64,000 nucleotides of DNA from Eucalyptus grandis (lineage: Eukaryota; Streptophyta; Magnoliopsida; Myrtales; Myrtaceae): the NCBI RefSeq assembly GCF_016545825.1, contig NC_052620.1, forward strand, positions 8,184,001 through 8,248,000. The letters run 5' to 3'. The translations under genes were made by a program, and so were the position numbers. Positions 31,430 to 42,237 of this stretch are shown here, one piece after another (position 1 is the first letter of the stretch; each line of letters starts with the position of its first letter). The notes below the pieces were generated by a model. That model was not told the DNA's origin. It was given only the letters and a program-made list of their open reading frames with translations, and searched no databases.

Positions 31430-32030
31430 ACTTCCTAGTGCCCCAACCTAGGTCCACAGAGGCAAGATCTAGGCCCATTGAGGTCAAGCCCGAGACTCCA
31501 GTGTCGAGCTTTGTTTTTCGAAGCTAGGCCCCAAACCTTGGCACTTAAGACCCAATCCCCAACAATCAGACCCGTTAGGGCGTGGGACCCTAGCACCCAT
31601 GCCTTAGTCCATTGAGATCAGGGTCGACATCAATGGACTAAGGTGCCAGCGTTAGGGACTCAGACACGAGCACTAGGGACCCAACCACAAGCTCTAGGAA
31701 TCTCAACCCTGACCTCAATAGACCCAAGTACAAGAGCTGAGGTTCGAGGCCCAACCATGATAAAAGCCGAGCACAACATCTCGTGCACGGGCACCGGTGT
31801 CTAGAGCGTGACCTTGATGAACTCGAGGGTCCTTGGCTCGGCCTAGGTAGACTCAAGCTAGGCTCCCAAGCCTAGATACCAAAGTTCTAAGCCTTTCCAC
31901 TTAGGTCCCAAGCCGTGCCTCGGTGGACTCGAGCTTGCTTTCGATGGACCTCAGTAGATCTAGCCTTAAACTCTAGTCCCAACTTCACTACCAAGGGCTT
32001 GGGATCGAGCGTTGGGGTTCTCTTGCCCAA
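31430..32030. repeat. Degenerate repeat array, GGACTCGAG/CCAAGCC type
   Basis: Diverged units of some 30-45 bp alternate words such as CCATTGAGGTC, GGACTCGAGC, CCCAAGCCTAG and CCTAGCACCC, partly in inverted orientation (TCAATGGACTAAGG against CCTTAGTCCATTGA at 31,600-31,650). Open frames here are by-products of the repeat. It is bounded by T/A-rich sequence and is probably the core of a non-autonomous transposon. Confidence 0.55.
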
Positions 32031-32429
32031 GCACAGGGCAAGTGTCAATATGTAGTTAAATTTTATAAAATGATTTTTTATTTTTTAAAGAGAAAATTAT
32101 TTTTCTGAATTTAAGCATTAGTTTTTCGTTGACTTGTTTTCACGATCCAAATGTCGCAATGAGAAAAATGTTTTCATGTTGTGTCTTAGTATGCCTAGCA
32201 TTATTCATATCATCGTTATGAACTTGATAGAATAGACTTGGACAGACTAATAGACGTGATTGAAATGCATATACAATAGTTTTGGTAGGGCGCCACAACC
32301 ACAAATGGTGCTTTCAAGATTTGCAAGGACTAGAAAAGTCGAGTACATCGCTTGCTAATGAGAACATCGTCAACAAACCCAAAGATATGTCCTTTTTAGC
32401 TTTCCATCTGCCCAAGACTCATCTGTTGG

Positions 32430-32870
32430 CACTCTGATCCTTCAAGGCCATGCACAAGCTCCACAGAGTGATTGGCCTCACCAATCCAAGCACAGGCGTC
32501 CCTCGCCTTAGGTTGACGACCTCTACTAGCCATCTACAAGGTTTGTCAGTGGCCAGCAGAGGAAAAAAGAAAAAGAAATGAAATGAAATGAAAAGATAAG
32601 GAAAAAGGAAAATTTAATGAAAAATACATTAAAATTTGAAAATAAAATTAAAATATTATTTAAAATTATTCATGTTAACGGAGTGTACCACATAGGACTG
32701 TCAATGTCAATTTCAACAATTTCCGGTTAAAATTGGCCGAATAGACTCAATTGACAAAAAAATGAAACGTTTAGGACTCGATTAACAAAACTAAAATATT
32801 TAGAATTAAATTGACAAAAATGTAATAGATTTATGACTTTTTGACAATTTTTCCCTTGAACTACAAGGGT
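32430..32870. mobile_element. Non-autonomous element, GC core plus AATTGACAAA units
   Basis: A short GC-richer core (CTTAGGTTGACGACC; GTTTGTCAGTGGCCAGC) is followed by an A/G-rich block and then repeated TTTAGGACTCGATTAACAAA, TTAGAATTAAATTGACAAA and TGTAATAGATTTATGAC words. The same order occurs at 36,130-36,550. No protein is encoded. Confidence 0.55.
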
Positions 32871-33925
32871 TTATTCATCTCTTAGCTTTTAAGCACACAT
32901 TTAAGCAAACTAGAGTGGAACCGGTTCACTATACTTAGAAAGTTTCTTTTTTGGCATTATAATAGAAATGATAGTAGCTCCTCCCCTTTCCGTTGGCAGT
33001 AGGGATGCGGATGAAGATGTCGATTTCTGGACTAATCGTTGGGACAGATTAACATCTTCCCCTCATCATTTAAGGGCACCTAGTATGCTTTTTTTACTTC
33101 TCTTCCTTTTCTCACTGAGCTCGGGCCTCATTCACCGTCATTCAGTGCCTTAGTGTTGTATACTTTTAACGTCAATTAAATCCCGTTGAATTGTATATCT
33201 ATCGGTCTTTGTGTACCCTGTAATATTTCCTATTCGGAATCATCATAGAGTCTGTCTCCTCTTAATAAAACCGAAGAATGACTTCTGATGAAAAGTATTT
33301 CATCGCCGAGGCAAGTTCTAGCAAACCACTAATCAAAGAAAATCTCTATTATCAGGCATGTCCAGCGTCTCGAATTTTTTGTTTGTCTTGGCTGTTCAAA
33401 ATGGTTGACGGTCCCTCGTTACCTTGAGCGACTAGAGTGGCTACAGAGCCTTTTTTTTTTTTTTTTTTCTTTTACTCTTTTCGGGTCGAATAGAGAGAAG
33501 TTTGTTAGGGCGTGATCAACTGCGCTCTATTTAAGCTTGAGAAAGAAGACGAGTAAAATGAAAGGGAGAGAAGAGGCTCTGGGCCTTTTTTCTTAATTCG
33601 GACGGGCTTCTTTTATATGGGCTTTTTTGTCCTCCAGGGCTCAGTTTTCTTATGCACCTGGTAAGAAGATGGAGTGAAGGCGAGTCTGGGTCGCAACTGG
33701 GCTTGTATGGATGGACGGAGTTCAGCGGACTGGAATGGGTTTATTGATTTATTTTCTTCTTTTATTTGTTTATTTATTTTTATTAGTATCTATTTTATTT
33801 ATTGTATTTTTCATATTTACAAAAAAATATTGCTTGAATTGTGGATGGGTCATTCTAGGTCGGATTATTTTTAAACTGATCCGTTACTTTGACGGGCCTG
33901 GTCAAATATAGCTGAAATTGCAGCA
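32871..33925. other. Spacer, no recognised gene
   Basis: A T-run at 33,451-33,469 and T-rich sequence near 33,750-33,830 are present. Short open frames in this span show no recognisable similarity. The later part may belong to upstream introns of the BCD1 fragment that follows. Confidence 0.4.
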
Positions 33926-33959
33926 CTCTCATTCTTCCGCTTGGATGAGCTTTCTTTTT

Positions 33960-34765
33960 AGATTTTTTTCACATGACTATTTCTAGGTGGAACTCGATTT
34001 TGGAATTATTTTTTGAGTTTCTCATCTATAGACTGTACTTGTCTAATTGTCTCAAGAAAAAAATTATTTCAAGAATAATTGGACAGTGCTTTCACTCGAC
34101 AGATATGGTTTTTTGTCACCATGGTGAGTCATGTGTAATTTTAATCTTGATGAAGTTGATGTGCTGTACATCAGGAGGACATGACCCATGGACGTAATTG
34201 AGAAACATCCGAAGCCTAGTCTATGGAACCATCAGCTAAAGCAATTTTGTGATGAATAAATGGACATTCTCATATACGTACGTACATATATATAAAGGCA
34301 ATCCTCCCTTCTGCAAGCATGTTCGGGAGCTCTTTAGTCTTTCTTTTTGCTTGGTAAAGCTATGAATCATTCTCTTCAATTGAGGGGTGCATCAGATCAA
34401 TTTTGTATGTCAATCTTTGAAAATGACTGGCCATCTTACATGCTGATTATCAGACTTCTCAACCGTGAAATATTCAGCGTAGTGAGTTCATTTCTACATA
34501 TGGCACCTTTCAAGGAGTTGGATATAGCGACCCCTCTTAGGCAACTGTTAGCAAATGTTGTCATCTTAGAACATCGTGTAATACACGTCTTCCTTCCATC
34601 ACACGGTTGTGATTTTGAAATTGTTAAAGACGGGAGAGCCATCGCCCCCAAATCAGATCTGCAATGTTCTGTCTGAAATAATAAGTCTAATGTGAATGGC
34701 GTCCGCTCCGGGGAGTACGAAATTGAAGATAATGGCTGCTTGGAAGCGCAGGTGTGACCATATGT
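33960..34765 (+). pseudogene. BCD1-like pseudogene fragment, third copy
   Basis: Intron sequence near 33,990-34,070 and exons align with the 3' half of the BCD1-like copies in units A and B. The exon text is CFHSTDMVFCHHG at 34,088, VIEKHPKPSLWNHQLKQFCD at 34,195, and APFKELDIATPLRQLLANVV with ILEHRVIHVFLPSHGCDFEI and VKDG at 34,500-34,640. The last exon is the best preserved of the three copies (plant BCD1 has a very similar APFRELD...LRQ.LANLVILE..VIHVFLP segment). A stop follows the FCDE segment, and the HIT-finger half is missing. It lies between units A and B and so marks another decayed unit of the array. Confidence 0.85.
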
Positions 34766-36100
34766 GGCAATTGAACTCAAGTCCAAAATGTCATTTTTTT
34801 CTATCAGAATTCCAAGTGGGTGTCGCAACCCTCCCAACGGGGGTAGAAAGACAAGTTTAAGAGTTTGTGCCAAGATGAGACTAACGATCTCGAATTGGTA
34901 TGAATTCTCTCTAACACTTACCTCACGCAACCCTGGATTTTTCATTGTATTGATTTATTTTATGAGATTTCATGTGAAATGGGGTCACCACTAGCTTATT
35001 AGAATCAATTAAAAATCAAGTGAGATATAAGAAAATACCTCACTTCCTGTGCAACCAAAGAGGTCAAGGACTTTGTTATACTAGTTATTCAATTAATGCC
35101 CTTTTGGTACCTAAATTAGATCATTTGTCAACTAGAGTGTCCACATGGTCTTTTTAGCTTATTATGAATGTTAAAGTTCTCATCCACTAAATGTCCATGT
35201 GGTGTTTTTCTATTTAATATAGTCCTAAAATGTAACTTAACCAATCTACTAAAACAAGCAAATCACAACATAAAAATAATACGAAGGCATCACAACCAAT
35301 TCATCAAGCACAGTAATAAAAGGCCAAGTAAAAAATATAGTACACTAAACTAATCTATTTTCTAAAAGGCTAATCTACCTGAACCTAAACTATATCAAAA
35401 GCACTAACTAAAATTTCCGAAGTGGATGTATATCAACTAAATGACAAAAAAAACTAAAACTAACACCAAAATTACAAGCTAATTAAGAAATATTTTTCTA
35501 TTTTTTTCCAGTTTATTTTCGTTTTTTTTTTTTTTTACTATTTTAATTTTATATTCTGGAAAATTGGGACTCGGGCCGGCCCCTAGGCCTGGTCCGTGCA
35601 TGGGATCAAATTTGGACTCCCAAGGACGAGGGCCGAAATCTTGGGTTTAGTCCACATGCAAATAGTCAAATTTGGGCTTCACAAGGATAACCTCAAAATG
35701 GATTTATTAGTCAAGCCCTTTTCGATTAAAATTCACAAGCCCGAATTTAAATGTAACCCCGCTTAGCCCATGTCCTTCTTTGGCAAAATAAGTCTAGAAC
35801 CCACATTTTAACCAGTATTTAATTATGCAAATCACAGATTTAAAAACAGACTGAATGGTCCAAAAAAATAATTGCCTCACTACTTTTTTTTTTGGTCGGT
35901 AATTGCCTAATAACTTGATACATCTTAAATGGGTTGAGGACCAACTCATTTCGAACCTATATGAAAAATAGAGAACTTTTTCGCCAGTCTTCTAATAGTA
36001 CATAAAGTGCCTAATTTGTCTTGTGGAGTTGGATATGTCAAGACAATTTTATAAGTTCTTAGTTTTTTTTCTAAATTCGCTCAAAAAATTTTAAATTTTT
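34766..36100. other. Spacer with retroelement-like words, no gene seen
   Basis: This is non-coding and AT-rich. Sequence at 34,815-35,150 (GTGTCGCAACCCTCCC; GGGGTCACCACTAGC) resembles untranslated parts of plant LTR retrotransposons, but no LTR boundary, primer site or protein was found. A small poly-T insertion with target duplication lies at 35,869-35,916. Confidence 0.4.
35869..35916 (-). mobile_element. Tiny poly-T insertion with target duplication
   Basis: TAATTGCCTCACTACTT at 35,869 and TAATTGCCTAATAACTT at 35,900 (three differences in 17) flank a T-run plus GGTCGG. Read on the minus strand this is CCGACC followed by poly-A, the same form as the inserts at 19.47, 26.7 and 63.5 kb. The divergence suggests an older event. 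Confidence 0.5.
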
Positions 36101-36129
36101 ATTTAATATTCTTTTTTTCTTTTTTTCCT

Positions 36130-36316
36130 ATGAAGTTCGAGGGTTGGTCGGGAACCCTTGCTGGTCATAGGGTATGGTCCTGGCCCTTGTTTAGATGGCC
36201 ACTAGATGAGGGCCCGACCCTCACTTGTGACTAGTGATGGTCGCCGAGCCTTGCTAAACTTAGAAGAAAAAAAAAGGGAAAGAAAGAAAGGAAAAAAATA
36301 ATAAAAATAAATTTTA

Positions 36317-36361
<45 letters not shown>

Positions 36362-36550
36362 TCATATTAGCACCAATCATGCCAAGTAGAATATTTAGCA
36401 TCTACATTAATAATTTTCGGTCAAAGTTGGTGAGAATGATTAAATTGACAAACCATTAAAAAGTTAAGGACTAAATTGAAAATTTGAAAAATTTGAGACT
36501 AAATTAGCATTAATGTAATACGTTTAGGATTTTTCTGGTGATTTTCCGTA
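36130..36550. mobile_element. Non-autonomous element with TA microsatellite
   Basis: A GC-richer core (GTTCGAGGGTTGGTCGGGAACCC...GAGGGCCCGACCCTCAC), an A/G-rich block, a run of about 20 TA units (36,320-36,358) and then AAATTGACAAACC and TAAGGACTAAATTGAAAA units. This is the same layout as 32,430-32,870. Confidence 0.55.
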
Positions 36551-38345
36551 TGTTTTGTCACAACACATGCATACTTTTCCAATTCTTTACATGCATTTCA
36601 ATCTTTATGTTTTTTTTTTCATGTTTTTTAATGTTATTTACTCACAAATTTTATTTTATCAATCTCATTTTTAATTTGATAAAACAAGTAACATATTCAT
36701 ATGAGCTTAAAGTAAGTTAAATGTTTTGGTACACATATGGATATGTTTTAGTAATATGTCAGGTTGGGTCAGATTTGAGTCACTAAAATTGTATTACATA
36801 AAAGTGAGTCAATATAGATTAATTGAGTCAATTTTGATTGGATCATTTTTCGACTTGAACAATCTACCCATTTGACCGAGCTAAATCATTTTGAACCCAT
36901 TACCTATTATAAATAAACCCACTTTCCATTACCCTAACATTAAGCCCATGCCATCCATTGCGATCATAACTAGCCTATCGTTATACTCCTTTTCATTGTT
37001 TTATCCTTTACCCATTTTCTTATCGTCGTCTTCCTTTGCAGACTATGGAATTTGAGCAATGGTCATAGGACATCCAGGCTCCAACAATCAATCAACACCT
37101 AGGTTATCTTGAGCCGAAACCGACAAATTTTACCTTCCACCACTTCCAGTCGCCGGACCGACGCCTGTCATCGTCCCTTAGGAACCGACTAACATGCAGC
37201 GATCAAAGATCGGCCGTGTGCATATCAATGACCTTCGCTCATTTACCTCGTCCGGTACAGGCCGTGTTCTCTCTAGGACAGAGTAAGGCATTTTGTAGTT
37301 GAGTTTTGGTTTTGGCTTGGAATAGGAGTGGGCAAGTGTAGTTTGATTTCACATCCAGTTCATACGTGTTCTTTGCTTATAGTTTGAACTCTGGTTCCCA
37401 TCCCTCTTTAAGGTCAGCGTTTTCATGTTTATTAAACGTTACAGTCGTCGAAGGGATATGAAAATAGATATCTTCGTTTTACCTAGGAAAAAAAAACTCA
37501 CTTGAAATGCAAAGTCAATGCCCGAGCTGGAGTTTTTCCTTTTGGATCATGCCCATATGATCATACCTTGTGTAAGCCTCTATTTGCACCAGTATAAAAA
37601 TGACATGAATACATATGAACTTTAATGTGGGCCGTCTCTTGATTTCATTTCCCCTGTTACTGGCCAAGGTCCATGGACTGAAGCTGAGTCACTTTAGCCC
37701 CAGTCTGAGGTTCTTGCATGTTGCCTTCTGCAATTTTCTTAATTATTGACATAGTAATCTCTATGAATATTAAAAGGTTGTATGGAGCCAAAGTTGGGCT
37801 AGAAATGGTAGCAACCTCTCTATTCTATTTCCTTAATTAAAGAACTTTTATGGAGGCCAAGGCTCTTTAAAGGGATAAAAATTAATTTCTTTTATTATAG
37901 GAATTCAAGATATCGCCCAAAGGAAGCTATTTCAGAGGTTGTCGGGATGATTTTTCTTTTTATCTTATGTAAAGTACAATTTTTTTATCCCTAGGGTATT
38001 AGCTCAGAGACTTACCTACATGAGAGTCCACAGACTATCTTATGAATCTCATGAACCAACGTAGTCACAGCCATAGCCAGTGTGGGTGGCCGAGACCTAG
38101 AGTATTGTCTATGCAATTGGCAAGATTTAAACAAGTGACTTACAACTTCTAAATAGAAATCTTTCAATACCTTATCAATTGGGTCAATCCTAGATTATAT
38201 CAATATTTTCTTTATTACCATTACTAACATAAATCCATTTATCTTCTTCATAAAGATTGAGAATCATTGAATAAGCTTATAATGTGAGTGAAATTTTGTA
38301 ACGTGAACGCTAGCAATGAGGACATGGACTCAAGTAAATAGCATC
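36551..38345. other. Spacer, no gene seen
   Basis: No recognisable coding similarity was found in this 1.8-kb stretch on either strand. Confidence 0.45.
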
Positions 38346-38349
38346 CCTA

Positions 38350-38545
38350 AAATGCTTATAATCACGTAACGTTCTTTTTGCATATCTTGGATTTGTGGAT
38401 CACTAAATTTGTCTGGGTCTAAGTTAAGCTGATCACACTATGACAAATAATGGTTGTAAATTTGAGCTTTGCTTGCCTACAAATCAGCAAGGAGGCAAGT
38501 CCACCTTCCTATGATTAACCTGATGAGCTACACTACATACGCAAG
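38350..38545. repeat. Copy of the 845-1,030 sequence
   Basis: TGCTTATAATCACGTAACGTTC through ACAAATCAGCAAGGAGGCAA and GAGCTACACTACATA matches 845-1,030. It marks the upstream side of a further decayed ascorbate-oxidase unit whose exon remains follow at 39,362. Confidence 0.75.
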
Positions 38546-38839
38546 GAAAAAGTACATCACAAATTCCAAAACTTAGCCCAGATGAACAAACATGTGCCAA
38601 TACTTCTAAAGGGTACACTTAAATCCCACTTTTTTTGAAAATTAGATACTTAAGTGCTAATTCCGGTAAGGCCTACCGAAAATCCGACTTGACATCATTT
38701 TAATAATTAAACCGATTTACGAGGCTTGCTAGAATATCCACTTAGCAATCATTGTCCTAAAATGACATATTTTATTTTAAATTTGGATATTAATATAGAT
38801 ATTAATTAAATTAAATTAAAAAACTAAATTTAAAAAAGA

Positions 38840-39340
38840 AGGAGGAGGAGGAGGAGGCATCATTCAGCGAGAACCTCCATAACTCTCGCCATTGCCACGC
38901 CACCATCGCGGAAAGGGTCAACAATGGTGGGGCGAGAGTCAGCATGGGTGGCGGTTTTGGTTTTGGTTTTTGGTTTTTAATGGTTTTTTTTTTTTTTTTT
39001 TTTTTTTCTATTGTTGATTTCTCCCTAGCCGACCACAAGCAAAAAGCCCTCACCCAAATCTAGGGTGAGGGGTTGCAGTCCTCCTCTAAATCCGGCGAGG
39101 GTCGCCAGCTCTCGCCCAAAAGGACCAAGGGTCATTGTTGGTTGTGGTGGACCCCACCCCAGCCAATGGTGACCCTCAGCCAATTTCCATTTTTTTTTTA
39201 AAAAAAAAATTATCTCCCATACCATCAAAACCACCAGGATGGGAAGGAGGAGAAGAGTTTGATTTTTCACCTTCTCAGGATTGGGTAAGGAAAGAGTTAG
39301 ATTATGACAAAAAAAAAAAAAAAAACTGTGTTGACTATCT
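38840..39340. repeat. Dispersed repeat, GC core with T- and A-runs
   Basis: A GGA microsatellite (38,840-38,857), a GC-rich block with partly inverted words (AACTCTCGCC...GGGCGAGAGT), a run of about 23 T at 38,985-39,007, a second GC-rich block (GGGTGAGGGG; CCTCTAAATCCGGCGAGGG) and an A-run at 39,310-39,326. No protein is recognised. Confidence 0.5.
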
Positions 39341-39361
39341 ATTGCTCTCCGGTTCGTGAGA

Positions 39362-39668
39362 TTATGCTAGTTGGCTTTTGCAAGGATTGGTTGCTAGTCG
39401 GGTGAGTCCCATACACACGGTACGAAGATTATCAAATAGTTTCGTGGGATATCCTACACTCAAAGCTCTTGTAAATTTTGAGTTCCTGGGCAATTCACTT
39501 TATTTGATGAATAACGTAATACTCTATGAAGGTCGGAACCTTCCAGTACTACACGCCGTGCAACAAAGAGAGGCCGGACATTACGGGTGGATACGGGTTT
39601 TGCGCCCGTTAGACAACGACAAGGCTAGCCTTCGGAGGAAAATTCGAAAAGGCCATGACATGATTTGA
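39362..39668 (+). pseudogene. Ascorbate-oxidase exon 2/3 fragment, strongly decayed
   Basis: The end of exon 2 (GGCTTTTGC...CTAGTCGG before the donor GTGAGTCCCATA) corresponds to the same splice junction in genes A and B. About 130 bp later, exon 3 reads VGTFQYYT in one frame and LHAVQQREAGHYGWIRV in the next, corresponding to the PGTxFYHGHYGMQRxAGLYGSxxV segment of ascorbate oxidases. HGH is lost and the two halves are in different frames. Intron 2 here has no carboxylesterase, so the esterase insertion is specific to the A/B lineage or has been deleted here. Confidence 0.75.
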
Positions 39669-39689
39669 CCCGCTCAAATTAATTCTTGT

Positions 39690-39870
39690 ACATTGAGTAA
39701 TTTTATCATATATGTACCAATTTAAGATTTTTTATGATTAAAAAAATAATTTAAAGTAAATTTATCATAAATATTTAGTTTGAGATTTTTGTTTGGTCAA
39801 AAAAATTATTTGGGATAAATTCATCACAAATGTTTTTTATAAATTTGGAATGTTTTTCTTGATATTAACC
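39690..39870. repeat. Tandem repeat of the TTTATCATA...TACCAATTT family
   Basis: Three diverged units of about 60 bp (TTTATCATATATGTACCAATTTAAG; AAAAATAATTTAAAGTAAAT). They are related to the arrays at 13.3, 20.6, 25.5 and 47.0 kb. Confidence 0.6.
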
Positions 39871-40080
39871 ATTTTAAAAAAATTCATAAGATTAGAATTA
39901 GTGGAGACGTCTGATATGTAATTATTTGTAAGCAAGGCAGTCAATCTGGAAATTTGATTTCATCATATGTGTCCGGATGCTGCTCGGGGGACCAAACCGG
40001 TATTATCATAATTCATAATTTTTCGGGTAATGTTTCGGTCCGCTAGAATTTAGGGACAAGAGGTCAATGCAATTTGCAAT

Positions 40081-40254
40081 CACTGTATGGCAATGGAACA
40101 CCCCACCCATGCCCACATAGAAATGAGACTCTATATGGCAATGGAACGCCCAAACGCCAGGATTATCAACTACAAACCTTAAGGCGGTCCACCCGTAATG
40201 ATGGGTCGCCACCATGTTTTTCCTGATCGGGTTTGCCAAATTGTACTTCTTCAT
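40081..40254 (-). pseudogene. Ascorbate-oxidase C-terminal exon (type-1 copper site), inverted
   Basis: On the minus strand the sequence reads [40 protein letters not shown] and [10 protein letters not shown]. This is the last cupredoxin domain of plant ascorbate oxidases: [15 protein letters not shown] leads into the HCHIExHxxxGM motif that supplies copper ligands. The motif is intact here, unlike in genes A and B. After GGVF the frame runs into a near-copy of the preceding 30 bases, and the remaining C-terminus is lost. It lies on the opposite strand to the other fragments, so an inversion or separate insertion took place. Its upstream side is cut off at about 40,270 by the MITE-like element. 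Confidence 0.85.
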
Positions 40255-40272
40255 GTTGTTGTCGATGTCAAA

Positions 40273-40880
40273 TTTCTAGTTGGTCAAGGGTATCTTCGTT
40301 ATTTATCTTTCTTTCCTTTTTCTCGTTCTTGTTTCCCTTTTATTTTTCATTTTTTCTGGTTTTCTCTTCTTCTTTGTCGATCACATGCCTTGGGAAGGCC
40401 AATCAAGATGCGATGTCGACCATAGGTCCATGAGCGAGACTTGCTTCCGACCCTACCAAATATGGGTAAAGGTCACCTTGCTAGCAGCCTAGTGTCGTGA
40501 ATGGCCGATTTTTCTTGCCTTGACATTTGATATAAAAAAAAAAGGAGAGAATAAAGACAAATAAAAAAATAAGAAAAAATAATTTAAGATGAAAATGGTC
40601 TTTCGACCCGGCAAAAAATATCCTCTAACCAGCCAAAATATTTAGTCTGGTCCCCGTTCTATTAAAATTGTCATTATTTTTGGATTGAGGTCCTCAGCAT
40701 TAAAAATGAACGTTCCCTTTGATATCTATTTCCTAAAACTCTTCAAATTTAATATCTTTGCCTAGTAGGCTAATATAGAGAAAGTCGGCTTTTTATCACA
40801 TGTATATCAATTTTGGATTTTTATCTTATTTGAAAAAATGATAATATTTCAAATTCTTATTATGAAATTAACCTGATATT
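40273..40880. mobile_element. MITE-like element, second copy
   Basis: It matches the inner and right parts of the element at 13,697-14,293: TTTCTAGTTGGTCA...TTCGTTATTTATC, GGTTTTCTCTTCTTCTTTGTCGATCACATGCCTTGG, and GAAAATGGTCTTTCGAC...TCCTCTAACCAGCCAAAATATTTAG. The left inverted end is missing, and extra sequence interrupts the right part. Confidence 0.65.
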
Positions 40881-41312
40881 ATTATTAACATTAGTTACTC
40901 TCCTCCAATCACAAGATTTTTCAATAAAAATAATTCATCATCTCTCTGATTCACAACCATATTTGTTGGATATGCATAATTTAAACAGAACCTAGGTTTC
41001 AAAGTCAAAAAAATATCTTTCCTATTTGTGAGAATGATGAATTTAATAATTGCTCAAAAGAAGATGATCCAGAGCCTCACCAAATTGTTTTGGGGGCGAT
41101 CAACATTTATTAAATAGCTAACCAATCTTTACAGATCGACACAATTTTTTCGACCGAGGCCAATTTGGTAAATAAAAAACATAAAAAAGATTAAATAAAA
41201 AAAGACAAAGGCCCACATTAGAAAGCGGCGGCGAGTCAAAAGACAACTTTCCTATTCTCTTAAACCTCCCGTTTTTGTCAATTCAGCCGCACATTCTCTT
41301 TAAGGAAAGAAG

Positions 41313-41870
41313 ATGACGACGGTCGATGCATTGATTGTCCGTGCAGTACGCGACAGTGCGGGAATCTACATCCACCCGTGGCTCTCATCCAACCACGTGT
41401 CTCATGCGCCAGGTCGACACGTGCCCGAACCGGAAAGGCCCACTCCCCCACCCGTGCGGCTACCCGACCCGGACCCGGCTCTCGACCCCCTCGGACGGTG
41501 TGAAATAAATTTAAAAAAAAAAAAAATTTGAAAATATTGCTCAGACCTGAGACCACCGCCATCATCTCTCGCTCTCTTCGTGGGCGAGGTGGAGATCCCG
41601 ACGGCGGAGCCTTCAGATCTGGCCACGACCGGGCTCGCCCATGGCCGGAACAGGCGAGGTCGAGATCCCCGGCTGTGATTGGGCTCCGTCTTGCCCCCGC
41701 CATCGCGATGGCGGCTGCCGATCTAGCCGGCCAGATCGGAGCTGCCGCGGCGGAAGGCGTTGGGAGGGGGCTCACCGCGGCGGCGGGCGGAGGGCTAGTG
41801 GACGGAGGTTACGGCGGAGCGGTGGGTGTGATGAAGGAGATAAGAGGGAGAAAAAGATCAGAGTTTTAAT
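41313..41870 (+). other. GC-rich block with open frame, unrecognised (unit B)
   Basis: It matches 14,724-15,260. One frame stays open from about 41,528 to 41,869 and includes an alanine/glycine-rich stretch (DLAGQIGAAAAEGVGRG), but no family is recognised and unit A does not keep the frame. It may be a leader or the first exon of a lost gene. Confidence 0.35.
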
Positions 41871-42156
41871 CTGTTTTGTTTGATTTCAGGTCAGTATGAA
41901 TGTTTCGAATTATAAATTTTTTTGCCTTTTTGGTCGTATGTCAAACTGAAATTAGATGTAGAAAAAGATGCGCGGCGCGCCACCTTAGCTGGGGAACCAC
42001 CACCGCATGCATCCTCCTTGAAACATAAAAGCAGGGCAGCAACTGCAACATACAAAAGCTCTGTTTGATGAATATATCGATTGCATTGCCTCTCTATGTT
42101 TTGTCATAACCAGTTTATGAGACGATGATTGATTCTTGGGTTACATTACATTGCAG

Positions 42157-42237
42157 ATTGGAACTCCGTGGCGTGGCGGAATAAATGGCTCCATTTTGGC
42201 AGGAGAAACACGTACCTATCGTTTTGTTGCTGATCAG
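42157..42237 (+). pseudogene. Orphan ascorbate-oxidase exon 2 (unit B)
   Basis: Between the acceptor TTGCAG and the donor GTGAGTTCCC, 81 bases read in one frame as IGTPWRGGINGSI then LAGETRTYRFVADQ. This matches exon 2 of plant ascorbate oxidase domain 1 (IGTPWADGTASIS...NPGETFxYxFxVDR). The frame and both splice sites are intact, but no exon 1 or exon 3 of the same copy is nearby. The next recognisable gene is the BCD1-like pseudogene. Confidence 0.85.

Noticed and set aside
31638..31856. Open frame on the minus strand rich in Leu, Ser and Arg
   Set aside because: It reads through a degenerate repeat array, and the peptide simply mirrors the repeat.
33674..33911. Hydrophobic open frames resembling membrane segments
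   Set aside because: T-rich DNA gives Phe/Leu/Ile-rich text by chance, and there is no supporting context.
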